64,000 bases of DNA from Tritrichomonas musculus (GCA_039105265.1 JAPFFF010000062.1:744001-808000), one strand, 5' to 3'. Counted from the first letter of the stretch, positions 9,613-22,814 are shown. A program made the numbers and translations. The notes: generated by a model not told the origin, from the letters alone.

Positions 9613-12600
9613 TCATTTTTCGGTTTCTTCAACGACCAAAAGTTCTTTTGTTTGATTTTGTTTCACATTAACACTTTCATTATCATTATTAGTTGTTTCT
9701 ACTACTTTTTCAACAGAAATTTTTTTATCAGAAACTTTTTCATCATAAACATTTATATTATTTTGGTTAATATCCAAATCATTTTTAATTGTTGCTATGT
9801 CATCTTCATTTTGGCAACTTATCTTCATAAAATCATCAATATCATTTATATAATCGAAAAACACATCTTCATCAACGCCAATTTGTAGAAATCTTTCATC
9901 ATTCTTCAAATTCTGAACAATTGTTTCTATTGTTGGTCTTTTTTCTGGTTGAAAAGACCAACAGTCTTCGATCAAATCCCTATAACAATCAGGAATCGGA
10001 TATTTAAATGACGGATGAACTTTTTCAATCAAAATAATTTTCATGAGTGAAAAGTAATTAGTTGCATCTTCATAGGGTGTCAAATTGGTCATAATTTCAT
10101 AAACAATTAATCCGAAAGCATAAATGTCACCAGCTTTGGAATAACAATTTTGACTTAATATTTCAGGTGAACAATAAACCGGAGTTCCTTTCAACTTATA
10201 CAATGGATTTGGTATGTTTTTATAATCTTCAGACAGTTCTTTTGAAAGGCCAAAATCAGCAAGCTTCGGATAAAGATTATCATCAAGGAGAATATTGTCA
10301 GGCTTTAAATCACGGTGAATAATATTCTGCTGATGTAAATAATAAAGAGCTGCTGCAATTCCATAAATGTTTATCAATTTGGTTGTATTGTTCCATTTAG
10401 GTGGCGCCATACTTAAGCTTTCATTCATAAGAACTTGCTTCAAAGAACCGTTTTTCAGAAATTCGGTTATGATTGTTGGATGCTCTTCTTGCTCAAAGTT
10501 AACATTACTATAACCGATAAATTTAAGAATGCAAGGATGATTAAGTTTTGACATAATATTTACTTCACGATAAAGATCGAAAAGAACTTCATCATTTATA
10601 TCATCAACGTTTTCTTTAGATATTTTTGCTGCTAATAATTCATCATTCATTTTATCATTAACTTTGTAAATAATACCAAAACTTCCTTGTCCAACTTTAC
10701 TCAATTTTTGGTAATTTTTAAGAGAGATACAATTCACAGAAAAATCAATCTGAATCTGTTTAATTTTTTCTTTGTAAATTGAAGGCAAATCAATCATTTT
10801 GATTTGCTTCTTAAATTTTGATACAAATTCTTCAAGTTGAAAAGATGAATTAAAATTATCAATTAATTCAACATACGCTTGAAAACATTCTTTATCAACT
10901 TCACCATCTTCATAGAAATCTTGATTTGTTCTCAATTCGTTGAGAATTTGATCAAAAGTTGGTCTTCTTGATTGATCATGTGACCAACACTTTTCAATCA
11001 ATTGACGATAACAAATTGGAACATAATCTTCAAATTCTGGCCTTTCACCGTTTAATACTTTCTTCATTATTTGATAATAAGTATTTCCAGGAAAAGGTCT
11101 TTCGCCATTTACAATTTCGAACATAATTAAAGAAAACGCATAAACATCACTCGCTTTAGAAAATTCATTCTTTTCAAAGATTTCAGGAGCATAATACTTC
11201 GGATTACCTTGAAATCCTTCGATTGCGTTTCTTGAATATTCTTCTAGTTCATTCGGTAATGAACAAAAACAAAAATTAGAAAGCTTCGGAAATAGATAAT
11301 CATCCAAAAGAATTATACTTGGCTTTAAATCTCGATGAACAATGTTTTTAGAATGGAGATACGACATGCTTGCAGCAATTCCATAAAGAACTATCATTTG
11401 TTGTGTTTTATTCCATTCTTCAAGTGTTTCATCTCGTCTTAAGTACTCAAAAAGTTGTTGCAATGATCCGTTTTTGGTAAATTCAGTGAAAATGATCGGT
11501 TTATCTTTGTTTTTGAAATTTTTTGAACTGTAACCAATGAACTTCAAGATGCAAGGATGGAGCAATTGTGACATTATTGATGATTCACGATATATATGCG
11601 ATTTGTCAATGTCAAAAATTTCTTTCTTAGATATTTTAGCAGTCAAAAATTTCCCGCTTTCTTTGGATTCAACTACATAAGCCTTTCCAAAAAGTCCCTC
11701 TCCTATCTTTTTATGAATTGAGAGGTTCGTGAGATCAATATTTGATACACCTGACACATTTTTCTCTTTTATGGCTTTCTTTTCTTTATCCATTGCAACA
11801 AATTCTTTAAATTTGCTGTTTGTCGATTTAACAAAGGCTTCAAACGATATCGTTTGGTCTGCTAAATTTTGATATTCATCAACTAGTTTTATGTATTCAA
11901 AATAGTATTCTTCATTTGCGCCCTTTAGGATAAAGTCATGATTCTGTCTTAATTGTAATTCAATCTCTTGAAATGAAGGTCTCCGATCTATATTATGATG
12001 CCAGCATTGGCTGATTAAATTACGGTAACATTCTGGAATATTATCACTTATATTTGGCCGGTATCCATTCTCATCCCAATCATTAATGGATCTAATGCAA
12101 TAATTATCAATTGGACTTTTTTTCCCTAAAATTTCGTAAAGAATCAATGAAAAAAGAAATACATCATGCTCATAAGGATTGTATTTCATCGCATATTGAT
12201 CAAATGAAAGCGAAGTTATAACAATTGTTTGCATAACTGACATATTTGCTTCTTCTTCTTTTAATAAATTTAAAATAGAAGATCCGTAAAAGCTGATTTT
12301 TGGAAACAAAAATTCATCCAACTGAATGTTCACAGCAGTTAGGAACGAATTATTTAAATTGTTTGAATGCAAGTACTTCATTCCTGCAACAATTCCATAA
12401 ATTATAATAAGTCGCTTTGTTTCATCAAACAAAGCATTCTTAGTACTTAAATTACCTTTTGAATGAACAGTCGAAAATAAAACAGGATTATTCATTACTT
12501 TTCCTTTTTTCGGTTTTTTTAAAAAACCGGTTTTACTGTACCCAACATATTTTGAAAGGCATGGATGATTAATTGTTAATAAAAGTTCAACTTTTTCAGA

Positions 12601-13155
12601 AAATAATTGAAGTTCTTTAGTTTTTGTAACTGTAAATTTTTCTCCATAAAAAGTAACGTTGGGATCATGTATATTTCTTGCTAATAAGGTTTTACCAATG
12701 GTTTCAAATTTTAAACTAGCTGTTGTATGACATTTATAATCTTTAATATCAAATTTTCTTTCGGATTTAGATAATTTGGTATTATGATCAATCTTAGTTT
12801 TTATGTTTTCGCTCGAATTATCATTTTCAATAATACGTTCTATTTGTCCTGCTAATAAATTTTTATGTATCTGCTCGTTATTGGGTATTACAATTAAATC
12901 TTCTTTAATTTTGATATCGTTTGGCTGTGATTGAACACTTTCGATAGCACAAAAAGAGTTGCAAGAATAACTTATATAATCTTCCAATAAATCTTCTAAA
13001 TTCATATCCCTTCCGTCACAAAATAGAGATTTGAAATTCTTGTTATGCTTTTGACTGATCATTTGGAGAAATTGTTGAACATTCATTGTAGAATTACAAG
13101 TTTCTTGAAAATATTCCTGTGAATCTTCTTTAATAGTGTATTTAATTTGGTTCAT
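9613..13155 (-). CDS. Triple-kinase-domain protein kinase (copy 2)
   Basis: Identical in translation (1,180 aa) to the gene at 704-4246: pseudokinase, pseudokinase, then complete kinase. Identity over the whole length, including flanks, shows recent tandem duplication or ongoing homogenisation. Confidence 0.96.
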   Translation of the reverse strand: MNQIKYTIKEDSQEYFQETCNSTMNVQQFLQMISQKHNKNFKSLFCDGRDMNLEDLLEDYISYSCNSFCAIESVQSQPNDIKIKEDLIVIPNNEQIHKNLLAGQIERIIENDNSSENIKTKIDHNTKLSKSERKFDIKDYKCHTTASLKFETIGKTLLARNIHDPNVTFYGEKFTVTKTKELQLFSEKVELLLTINHPCLSKYVGYSKTGFLKKPKKGKVMNNPVLFSTVHSKGNLSTKNALFDETKRLIIIYGIVAGMKYLHSNNLNNSFLTAVNIQLDEFLFPKISFYGSSILNLLKEEEANMSVMQTIVITSLSFDQYAMKYNPYEHDVFLFSLILYEILGKKSPIDNYCIRSINDWDENGYRPNISDNIPECYRNLISQCWHHNIDRRPSFQEIELQLRQNHDFILKGANEEYYFEYIKLVDEYQNLADQTISFEAFVKSTNSKFKEFVAMDKEKKAIKEKNVSGVSNIDLTNLSIHKKIGEGLFGKAYVVESKESGKFLTAKISKKEIFDIDKSHIYRESSIMSQLLHPCILKFIGYSSKNFKNKDKPIIFTEFTKNGSLQQLFEYLRRDETLEEWNKTQQMIVLYGIAASMSYLHSKNIVHRDLKPSIILLDDYLFPKLSNFCFCSLPNELEEYSRNAIEGFQGNPKYYAPEIFEKNEFSKASDVYAFSLIMFEIVNGERPFPGNTYYQIMKKVLNGERPEFEDYVPICYRQLIEKCWSHDQSRRPTFDQILNELRTNQDFYEDGEVDKECFQAYVELIDNFNSSFQLEEFVSKFKKQIKMIDLPSIYKEKIKQIQIDFSVNCISLKNYQKLSKVGQGSFGIIYKVNDKMNDELLAAKISKENVDDINDEVLFDLYREVNIMSKLNHPCILKFIGYSNVNFEQEEHPTIITEFLKNGSLKQVLMNESLSMAPPKWNNTTKLINIYGIAAALYYLHQQNIIHRDLKPDNILLDDNLYPKLADFGLSKELSEDYKNIPNPLYKLKGTPVYCSPEILSQNCYSKAGDIYAFGLIVYEIMTNLTPYEDATNYFSLMKIILIEKVHPSFKYPIPDCYRDLIEDCWSFQPEKRPTIETIVQNLKNDERFLQIGVDEDVFFDYINDIDDFMKISCQNEDDIATIKNDLDINQNNINVYDEKVSDKKISVEKVVETTNNDNESVNVKQNQTKELLVVEETEK

Positions 13156-13905
13156 TTAATTTAAAAAAAATTAATGGTCACATTTGATTTAAAAAATTTT
13201 CTATTGATAGGAATAATAAACACAGTAATACTAAAATCTGTTTTAAATTTTTAAATCAAAATTTAAATATATTATTTATATTTATTTTTATAAATATATA
13301 ATTAGTTTTGATAGAATTTAACATTTTAAAATAAGGATAATTCTAACAATAATTATCATTGTAAAAAATAAATTCAATCGTATTTCATTTTTTTCTGATA
13401 AATATTCAATATTAATAGAAAGGAGAACGAAGACGGTTTTTTTTGTACGTTAAAAAAATAATAAAATGATTTTATATAATTAATTAATAGTCATTTTTTC
13501 GATATTTGTTAATATTAATATTTTTTAAATATATTTAAATGAATTTGCATTATTAAAAATACATTTATTGTTCAAATAATGGAAATTATATGTTATCAGT
13601 ATCTGATTTTCATAAATAGGTATGTGAAATTAAGAAATCGTTTATATAAAAGATTAGTGATGGTATTATAACCCAATTAACCCTGCCTGAAAGGAAATTC
13701 AGCGTATGCATTTTTATTTATTTCCTAAGAAAGAAATAATAATCATTAAATTTTTTTTGAAAGATTTTGAATAAATTATTTATTTCTATTCAATTACTCT
13801 CAATTAAAATATTTATTTTAGATAATTTCTTTTTTTTTTTAAGAATTTTATTTATTTTATTTATGGATAATTTATTCTATATAAACTTATTACAATGTCA
13901 TTTAT

Positions 13906-14109
13906 ATAAATATGATATTTATATATGTTTATTTATAAAATATAAAATATAAATATTTCATTTATATTTTTACCTTTCTCACAAAATATTTGTATGATAT
14001 TTTTTAAATATTTCTATAAATGAAATATTTATATTATTTTTATCTTTATATAAATGAAATATTTATATTTTATATTTTATAAATAAACATATATAAATAT
14101 CATATTTAT
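13906..14109. repeat. 62-bp inverted repeat (copy 2)
   Basis: Same hairpin as 4997-5200, tandem copy 2. Confidence 0.93.
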
Positions 14110-15582
14110 TAAATAATGTTTACCTTTCTCACAAAATATTTGTATGATATTTTTTTAAATATTTCTATAAGTTTTTATTAAAAGTAGCTATCGGGAGGTA
14201 AACTTTATTTTTTTTTCTCCACTATATCTTTCAAATTTCAATTAAAAAAAAAAATAAAATATATTGAAAAAGTTATTTTTTATTTATCATTGATAAAAAC
14301 TTTTTTTGTAATTGGATCTGTGTAATAATAAATATGGGTTCGATATTTATCGTGTTCTTTTTTAACATCTTTCCATTTGCCGTTAAGGCTTTCGCCATTG
14401 GAATTTTTGCATATTCTGCATCTTGCTCAAAATGATTGATAATATGAGTGAAGTTTTGCATCAGGAATTAAATTCCATTCTTGTGAAATTGCTTTGAAAA
14501 GTTCTTCCTTACTAGTAAACTTTCTTCCTGCCAATCTTTTTTTAATATATGCCCAGACTTGTTCAATTGGTGACAAGTCTGGGCTTTTTGCAGGCCATGG
14601 CAAGTATTCTCTGACTTTGGTATTCAGAAATGAAGTCGTAAATTTGGATCGATGGCTGGGTGCGTTGTCTTGTTGCCAGACATATGAGTGGCCAAATATA
14701 CATTCAATTTTTTCGAAAATTTGATTTTGCTTAAGAGTGTCAACATATTTTTGTGAATTAACATGACCATTGAAAAATAGTAAAGGAGTTCGAAAGCCTC
14801 TTGGGCCAATCCCTCCCCAAATCATTATTGAAATCGGATGAGCTTCTTTTGTGAAGAATGATTCGGGAGGGTGATGGCCCCATTCTCGCCAAATGCCTCC
14901 TTCCTCCAAATTTTCACATATTGTAGATTCATCAGTGAAAATTATAGGAGGCAAGGCATGGGGCTCATAGGATAATATAATATCAGACATTTGTATACGA
15001 GCTTGTTTATGATCTTCGGTGAGTGGTGAAATTGCTGTTTTACGATAATATTTGATTTTATTATCATTCAAAACTTTTTTGGCAGACGGAGGTGACACAT
15101 TGAATTGATTTGAAATTGAATTCAATGATTGAGTTGGCTTTTGTCTCATCGATTCAATTATATCGTTTTTGACCTCTTCCGTTATTGTTATTGGCCTTCC
15201 TCGTTTGGGAGATAATTCTTTTGTTTTTTGATAATTATAATAAAATTTTCGTATGGTTTCTGGATTTCGATTCATTATTTGGCCAATGATTCCCCATTGA
15301 TTATTTTTTTCTTTGGCATAAATTAAAATTTGTACTTTTTCTTCCTCTGTTAATGGGTTCATGTTACTCATCAAAACAAATGGCTGAAAATTTATGAACA
15401 AAATTCAATCATTTTTTTGAATGAATTTAATCGGCTTTTTTTATTTTGATTTTGAAAGTACTTATTGAAATAAATTGATAATTTTTTTTCAATTTTCAAT
15501 TTTTTTATTTTTTTTTTTTTTTTTTTTGATATAAACCTCTCGTAAACCTATCATTTTTGAGAGGAGGTAAACATTATTTAAT
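14110..15582 (-). mobile_element. Tc1-like DNA transposon (copy 2)
   Basis: Same element and position as 5201-6673 in tandem copy 2. Confidence 0.85.
14427..15401 (-). CDS. Tc1-family DD34E transposase (copy 2)
   Basis: Identical translation to 5518-6492, with the same in-frame TGA (14427-14429). Confidence 0.93.
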   Translation of the reverse strand: MFINFQPFVLMSNMNPLTEEEKVQILIYAKEKNNQWGIIGQIMNRNPETIRKFYYNYQKTKELSPKRGRPITITEEVKNDIIESMRQKPTQSLNSISNQFNVSPPSAKKVLNDNKIKYYRKTAISPLTEDHKQARIQMSDIILSYEPHALPPIIFTDESTICENLEEGGIWREWGHHPPESFFTKEAHPISIMIWGGIGPRGFRTPLLFFNGHVNSQKYVDTLKQNQIFEKIECIFGHSYVWQQDNAPSHRSKFTTSFLNTKVREYLPWPAKSPDLSPIEQVWAYIKKRLAGRKFTSKEELFKAISQEWNLIPDAKLHSYYQSF

Positions 15583-17867
15583 TAAGTTTAGTCCAAGAGT
15601 CAATTTTGAGAACAATTTCATATAAAATAAATCTTTCATATTCAATTATTAATTTTCATGAAATTTCATCATACAATGTATTAAAGTAGGATTTTTCAGA
15701 TGGGTTCCGACTTGAAATAACGTATTTTTTCATTTTAAAATAAATCTATCTTATTATGTTTTCATTTTTTTAATAAACATATTTGAAGAATAAAATAGTT
15801 ATATATTTCTTTATATTTTAATCGATCATTTATCTAAAAAGAAAGATCTAATAGATTTATCTATTCATTTAAAAATTTATCATTTTCAGATTATATTCAT
15901 AATATAAAATAATATATAAATTAAATAATTTATTATTTTATTAAATTTTTGAAATATTGTTTATTAACAGAGATAAATGTATAATATATCTAAAAATGGG
16001 AGAGATTTGTTTTTGTTTTTTTCTCTTTGAATCTTGGATATATTTATATGTTTAAGCATTTTAAAAGTATTTAATTCTTTAATTTAATATAATTAATTAA
16101 TCTATTCTAAATTATAGCGATTTAATTTTAAGATATAAACATAACTTTTTTTTTGAAAATAATATTCTCAAAAAGTTAATTTTTAAGTTTATTATGAACG
16201 AAAACCTCCAAAAAATAAAGAAGATTTCACATTAAAAATGCATAATAATAAAATATCAATACCAGTTTTTTTAATTTTCATAATTAATGTTGAAAATTTA
16301 AGGGAAAAGGACTATATAAAATAATTCATTTCGATGTTTTGAAAAAAATACTCAAAATCCATTTATTTCCAGACTATTAGAGCAACTATAATATTGTTAA
16401 TTAGTTTTAAATGAGTTTTCAGAAGTTTCAAATAGAATGATAAATACTAAATTTCTCTCAAAATTTTGAATGATATTCCTTTCAATTTTATATTTTAAGA
16501 TTAAAATATGATTATCTTTAAATATAAATAAATTAAAAATAATCGTATCGGTGTAATTAAAGAAAATCTTATATAATTAAACATATCATAATATGATGAT
16601 ATCAAAAACTTATTAAGTCCCAAAAAGTCCCAGCATATTGAGTCGGGACCCATCTGATTTTTCTTATAAAACATTTGTATTTCTTTACCATTAAATCTGC
16701 ATTTATATTAATTTATCAAAATGAAGCCTATTATTAAATATATTATTAAATAATTTAATTATAATTTAAATATTTATTAAAATATGCAAGTTTTATTAAT
16801 TACTACATCAGTAATAAATAATATTTTCCACCTTTACTTTACTATTTTAGCCTTTTTCCTCAATCTAATATATCATATATTTTAATATGATATATCATAT
16901 AAAAATCCAATATTTAATCAATTTAACAGGCTGGGTAAGCTCTTTTTATTTTTTTTTTTAGATTTGAAAAAAATATTTATAAAATATATACTAAATAATT
17001 AAGCATAACATTTTAATATGTCATTATATAAAAATATAATAGTAAAAAAAGTGATTTATGTCATTTTTGTTAAGATATAATAAAAATGATAAAGATTATT
17101 TTTTATAGTTTTAATTCAATTTTTTAAAAAAATAAAATGTTATTATCTTATAATATTTTTATAAACTATATATAATATCACATGATATAGTTTGTATAAA
17201 ATATATAATAAATAGATAAAATCATAAACTATGAAAAATAATTATACAACTTGTACAGATTCTTTGTAACATTTTTGATATCTAAATGTTACAAGAAATT
17301 GAATTAAAAATCTATCATTACAATTCAATTTATTAACTTTTTCATAACTTTTATTTTTATTTTGCGAATATCTTTGTTTCCCTACGATATTTCTTTTTGG
17401 TTTCTTATTAAGAATTATTCAATATATAATATTATATTTATATTTATATAAAATAAGTCGAAAAAAATCTTTGTCATAACCGTCTCTCCGTTCTCCTTTT
17501 ATCTAATCAGACATCTTGAAAACAGCGATAAATTCAAAAATTTTTTAAGGATAGCCTTTTGATATATCTCAGTTAATTTGGAATAAAAAATATATTTTAT
17601 CATATATATTACTTTTATATTATATTATATATTTATAAAATCAAAATAATAATATTTTTATTTTTATTTATTAAAATATTATAATTTTAAGGTTCTCCTT
17701 TCAAATTCAAAAAAGTAAATTCAATGAGATTTCACAAATAAAATATACATAAATATCGTTTTAAAAAATAAATTAAAACATAAAATTTATACAGATATAT
17801 ATTTCAAATAAATTGAGTTTTTTTAGTGTAAAAATTTTTAGGAAACAATTAAGCACATAAAAGCACT

Positions 17868-18207
17868 TTAAAATAATATAAATCCAGTTGATGTCAAATT
17901 AGAAACTGTTTGCGAGTTTTGCGGCAATGTATACTTGCCAATTTCACTCAGAATTGGATGATTCTTCTCATTGATGTAAACATTCGTTGTGCTCAAAATT
18001 GAATGAGAAATTTTATATTTTTTCCTATTAAAACAAATTTCAAAAAATTGTTGTCTGGCTTCAAAATCTCTGTGAATAATAACCTTTTATAGCTTCTGGG
18101 GCTGCATAATAATGGCACCATTGTTTTTCATTAAACAATAATTCGTATTTAATAATTTTCGTCTTATTCTTAAAATTCAAAGAATAGTAAGCATTATGGC
18201 GAAATTT
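17868..18207 (-). pseudogene. Degraded gene end, copy 3
   Basis: Same two-frame remnant as at 50-389, carried by tandem copy 3. Confidence 0.55.
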
Positions 18208-18521
18208 GGAAAAAAAAAAAAAAAAAAAAAAAAAAATGGTTACAATTATTTTAAAAGTTTTGTTTGATTTTCAAATCACATAACTTAAAGAATATGTTAT
18301 TTGCTATTCATACTATGTAATGCCATCATTTATAAGATGATATACTTGCAACATAAAAAAAGGCTACGATTTTAACACGCACAATGTATATATATATATA
18401 TTTAAAATGATTTTATTTGTCAATGGCGTAGAACTCAAGTAAAAATAAAAAAAATTAATCAATTTTTTTTTTTAATTAGTAAATTCAAAAATAGACAAAT
18501 ACCATAAATTTGCCCTCAATT

Positions 18522-21500
18522 TCATTTTTCGGTTTCTTCAACGACCAAAAGTTCTTTTGTTTGATTTTGTTTCACATTAACACTTTCATTATCATTATTA
18601 GTTGTTTCTACTACTTTTTCAACAGAAATTTTTTTATCAGAAACTTTTTCATCATAAACATTTATATTATTTTGGTTAATATCCAAATCATTTTTAATTG
18701 TTGCTATGTCATCTTCATTTTGGCAACTTATCTTCATAAAATCATCAATATCATTTATATAATCGAAAAACACATCTTCATCAACGCCAATTTGTAGAAA
18801 TCTTTCATCATTCTTCAAATTCTGAACAATTGTTTCTATTGTTGGTCTTTTTTCTGGTTGAAAAGACCAACAGTCTTCGATCAAATCCCTATAACAATCA
18901 GGAATCGGATATTTAAATGACGGATGAACTTTTTCAATCAAAATAATTTTCATGAGTGAAAAGTAATTAGTTGCATCTTCATAGGGTGTCAAATTGGTCA
19001 TAATTTCATAAACAATTAATCCGAAAGCATAAATGTCACCAGCTTTGGAATAACAATTTTGACTTAATATTTCAGGTGAACAATAAACCGGAGTTCCTTT
19101 CAACTTATACAATGGATTTGGTATGTTTTTATAATCTTCAGACAGTTCTTTTGAAAGGCCAAAATCAGCAAGCTTCGGATAAAGATTATCATCAAGGAGA
19201 ATATTGTCAGGCTTTAAATCACGGTGAATAATATTCTGCTGATGTAAATAATAAAGAGCTGCTGCAATTCCATAAATGTTTATCAATTTGGTTGTATTGT
19301 TCCATTTAGGTGGCGCCATACTTAAGCTTTCATTCATAAGAACTTGCTTCAAAGAACCGTTTTTCAGAAATTCGGTTATGATTGTTGGATGCTCTTCTTG
19401 CTCAAAGTTAACATTACTATAACCGATAAATTTAAGAATGCAAGGATGATTAAGTTTTGACATAATATTTACTTCACGATAAAGATCGAAAAGAACTTCA
19501 TCATTTATATCATCAACGTTTTCTTTAGATATTTTTGCTGCTAATAATTCATCATTCATTTTATCATTAACTTTGTAAATAATACCAAAACTTCCTTGTC
19601 CAACTTTACTCAATTTTTGGTAATTTTTAAGAGAGATACAATTCACAGAAAAATCAATCTGAATCTGTTTAATTTTTTCTTTGTAAATTGAAGGCAAATC
19701 AATCATTTTGATTTGCTTCTTAAATTTTGATACAAATTCTTCAAGTTGAAAAGATGAATTAAAATTATCAATTAATTCAACATACGCTTGAAAACATTCT
19801 TTATCAACTTCACCATCTTCATAGAAATCTTGATTTGTTCTCAATTCGTTGAGAATTTGATCAAAAGTTGGTCTTCTTGATTGATCATGTGACCAACACT
19901 TTTCAATCAATTGACGATAACAAATTGGAACATAATCTTCAAATTCTGGCCTTTCACCGTTTAATACTTTCTTCATTATTTGATAATAAGTATTTCCAGG
20001 AAAAGGTCTTTCGCCATTTACAATTTCGAACATAATTAAAGAAAACGCATAAACATCACTCGCTTTAGAAAATTCATTCTTTTCAAAGATTTCAGGAGCA
20101 TAATACTTCGGATTACCTTGAAATCCTTCGATTGCGTTTCTTGAATATTCTTCTAGTTCATTCGGTAATGAACAAAAACAAAAATTAGAAAGCTTCGGAA
20201 ATAGATAATCATCCAAAAGAATTATACTTGGCTTTAAATCTCGATGAACAATGTTTTTAGAATGGAGATACGACATGCTTGCAGCAATTCCATAAAGAAC
20301 TATCATTTGTTGTGTTTTATTCCATTCTTCAAGTGTTTCATCTCGTCTTAAGTACTCAAAAAGTTGTTGCAATGATCCGTTTTTGGTAAATTCAGTGAAA
20401 ATGATCGGTTTATCTTTGTTTTTGAAATTTTTTGAACTGTAACCAATGAACTTCAAGATGCAAGGATGGAGCAATTGTGACATTATTGATGATTCACGAT
20501 ATATATGCGATTTGTCAATGTCAAAAATTTCTTTCTTAGATATTTTAGCAGTCAAAAATTTCCCGCTTTCTTTGGATTCAACTACATAAGCCTTTCCAAA
20601 AAGTCCCTCTCCTATCTTTTTATGAATTGAGAGGTTCGTGAGATCAATATTTGATACACCTGACACATTTTTCTCTTTTATGGCTTTCTTTTCTTTATCC
20701 ATTGCAACAAATTCTTTAAATTTGCTGTTTGTCGATTTAACAAAGGCTTCAAACGATATCGTTTGGTCTGCTAAATTTTGATATTCATCAACTAGTTTTA
20801 TGTATTCAAAATAGTATTCTTCATTTGCGCCCTTTAGGATAAAGTCATGATTCTGTCTTAATTGTAATTCAATCTCTTGAAATGAAGGTCTCCGATCTAT
20901 ATTATGATGCCAGCATTGGCTGATTAAATTACGGTAACATTCTGGAATATTATCACTTATATTTGGCCGGTATCCATTCTCATCCCAATCATTAATGGAT
21001 CTAATGCAATAATTATCAATTGGACTTTTTTTCCCTAAAATTTCGTAAAGAATCAATGAAAAAAGAAATACATCATGCTCATAAGGATTGTATTTCATCG
21101 CATATTGATCAAATGAAAGCGAAGTTATAACAATTGTTTGCATAACTGACATATTTGCTTCTTCTTCTTTTAATAAATTTAAAATAGAAGATCCGTAAAA
21201 GCTGATTTTTGGAAACAAAAATTCATCCAACTGAATGTTCACAGCAGTTAGGAACGAATTATTTAAATTGTTTGAATGCAAGTACTTCATTCCTGCAACA
21301 ATTCCATAAATTATAATAAGTCGCTTTGTTTCATCAAACAAAGCATTCTTAGTACTTAAATTACCTTTTGAATGAACAGTCGAAAATAAAACAGGATTAT
21401 TCATTACTTTTCCTTTTTTCGGTTTTTTTAAAAAACCGGTTTTACTGTACCCAACATATTTTGAAAGGCATGGATGATTAATTGTTAATAAAAGTTCAAC

Positions 21501-22064
21501 TTTTTCAGAAAATAATTGAAGTTCTTTAGTTTTTGTAACTGTAAATTTTTCTCCATAAAAAGTAACGTTGGGATCATGTATATTTCTTGCTAATAAGGTT
21601 TTACCAATGGTTTCAAATTTTAAACTAGCTGTTGTATGACATTTATAATCTTTAATATCAAATTTTCTTTCGGATTTAGATAATTTGGTATTATGATCAA
21701 TCTTAGTTTTTATGTTTTCGCTCGAATTATCATTTTCAATAATACGTTCTATTTGTCCTGCTAATAAATTTTTATGTATCTGCTCGTTATTGGGTATTAC
21801 AATTAAATCTTCTTTAATTTTGATATCGTTTGGCTGTGATTGAACACTTTCGATAGCACAAAAAGAGTTGCAAGAATAACTTATATAATCTTCCAATAAA
21901 TCTTCTAAATTCATATCCCTTCCGTCACAAAATAGAGATTTGAAATTCTTGTTATGCTTTTGACTGATCATTTGGAGAAATTGTTGAACATTCATTGTAG
22001 AATTACAAGTTTCTTGAAAATATTCCTGTGAATCTTCTTTAATAGTGTATTTAATTTGGTTCAT
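18522..22064 (-). CDS. Triple-kinase-domain protein kinase (copy 3)
   Basis: Identical in translation (1,180 aa) to the copy-1 gene. The Maverick in this tandem unit lies about 3.5 kb upstream of its start codon, past the Tc1-like transposon, so the coding region and its proximal promoter are untouched. Confidence 0.96.
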   Translation of the reverse strand: MNQIKYTIKEDSQEYFQETCNSTMNVQQFLQMISQKHNKNFKSLFCDGRDMNLEDLLEDYISYSCNSFCAIESVQSQPNDIKIKEDLIVIPNNEQIHKNLLAGQIERIIENDNSSENIKTKIDHNTKLSKSERKFDIKDYKCHTTASLKFETIGKTLLARNIHDPNVTFYGEKFTVTKTKELQLFSEKVELLLTINHPCLSKYVGYSKTGFLKKPKKGKVMNNPVLFSTVHSKGNLSTKNALFDETKRLIIIYGIVAGMKYLHSNNLNNSFLTAVNIQLDEFLFPKISFYGSSILNLLKEEEANMSVMQTIVITSLSFDQYAMKYNPYEHDVFLFSLILYEILGKKSPIDNYCIRSINDWDENGYRPNISDNIPECYRNLISQCWHHNIDRRPSFQEIELQLRQNHDFILKGANEEYYFEYIKLVDEYQNLADQTISFEAFVKSTNSKFKEFVAMDKEKKAIKEKNVSGVSNIDLTNLSIHKKIGEGLFGKAYVVESKESGKFLTAKISKKEIFDIDKSHIYRESSIMSQLLHPCILKFIGYSSKNFKNKDKPIIFTEFTKNGSLQQLFEYLRRDETLEEWNKTQQMIVLYGIAASMSYLHSKNIVHRDLKPSIILLDDYLFPKLSNFCFCSLPNELEEYSRNAIEGFQGNPKYYAPEIFEKNEFSKASDVYAFSLIMFEIVNGERPFPGNTYYQIMKKVLNGERPEFEDYVPICYRQLIEKCWSHDQSRRPTFDQILNELRTNQDFYEDGEVDKECFQAYVELIDNFNSSFQLEEFVSKFKKQIKMIDLPSIYKEKIKQIQIDFSVNCISLKNYQKLSKVGQGSFGIIYKVNDKMNDELLAAKISKENVDDINDEVLFDLYREVNIMSKLNHPCILKFIGYSNVNFEQEEHPTIITEFLKNGSLKQVLMNESLSMAPPKWNNTTKLINIYGIAAALYYLHQQNIIHRDLKPDNILLDDNLYPKLADFGLSKELSEDYKNIPNPLYKLKGTPVYCSPEILSQNCYSKAGDIYAFGLIVYEIMTNLTPYEDATNYFSLMKIILIEKVHPSFKYPIPDCYRDLIEDCWSFQPEKRPTIETIVQNLKNDERFLQIGVDEDVFFDYINDIDDFMKISCQNEDDIATIKNDLDINQNNINVYDEKVSDKKISVEKVVETTNNDNESVNVKQNQTKELLVVEETEK

Positions 22065-22814
22065 TTAATTTAAAAAAAATTAATGGTCACATTTGATTTA
22101 AAAAATTTTCTATTGATAGGAATAATAAACACAGTAATACTAAAATCTGTTTTAAATTTTTAAATCAAAATTTAAATATATTATTTATATTTATTTTTAT
22201 AAATATATAATTAGTTTTGATAGAATTTAACATTTTAAAATAAGGATAATTCTAACAATAATTATCATTGTAAAAAATAAATTCAATCGTATTTCATTTT
22301 TTTCTGATAAATATTCAATATTAATAGAAAGGAGAACGAAGACGGTTTTTTTTGTACGTTAAAAAAATAATAAAATGATTTTATATAATTAATTAATAGT
22401 CATTTTTTCGATATTTGTTAATATTAATATTTTTTAAATATATTTAAATGAATTTGCATTATTAAAAATACATTTATTGTTCAAATAATGGAAATTATAT
22501 GTTATCAGTATCTGATTTTCATAAATAGGTATGTGAAATTAAGAAATCGTTTATATAAAAGATTAGTGATGGTATTATAACCCAATTAACCCTGCCTGAA
22601 AGGAAATTCAGCGTATGCATTTTTATTTATTTCCTAAGAAAGAAATAATAATCATTAAATTTTTTTTGAAAGATTTTGAATAAATTATTTATTTCTATTC
22701 AATTACTCTCAATTAAAATATTTATTTTAGATAATTTCTTTTTTTTTTTAAGAATTTTATTTATTTTATTTATGGATAATTTATTCTATATAAACTTATT
22801 ACAATGTCATTTAT

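Larger units (their letters stand above)
8910..17818. repeat. Tandem unit, copy 2
   Basis: Complete second copy, offset 8,909 from copy 1 throughout. Translations of all long frames are identical to copy 1. It keeps the uninterrupted Maverick target site (TCGGG at 16643-16647) and so serves as the empty-site reference for the insertion in copy 3. Apart from the entries given below, the spacers 13156-13905 and 15583-17818 hold only AT-rich sequence. Confidence 0.97.
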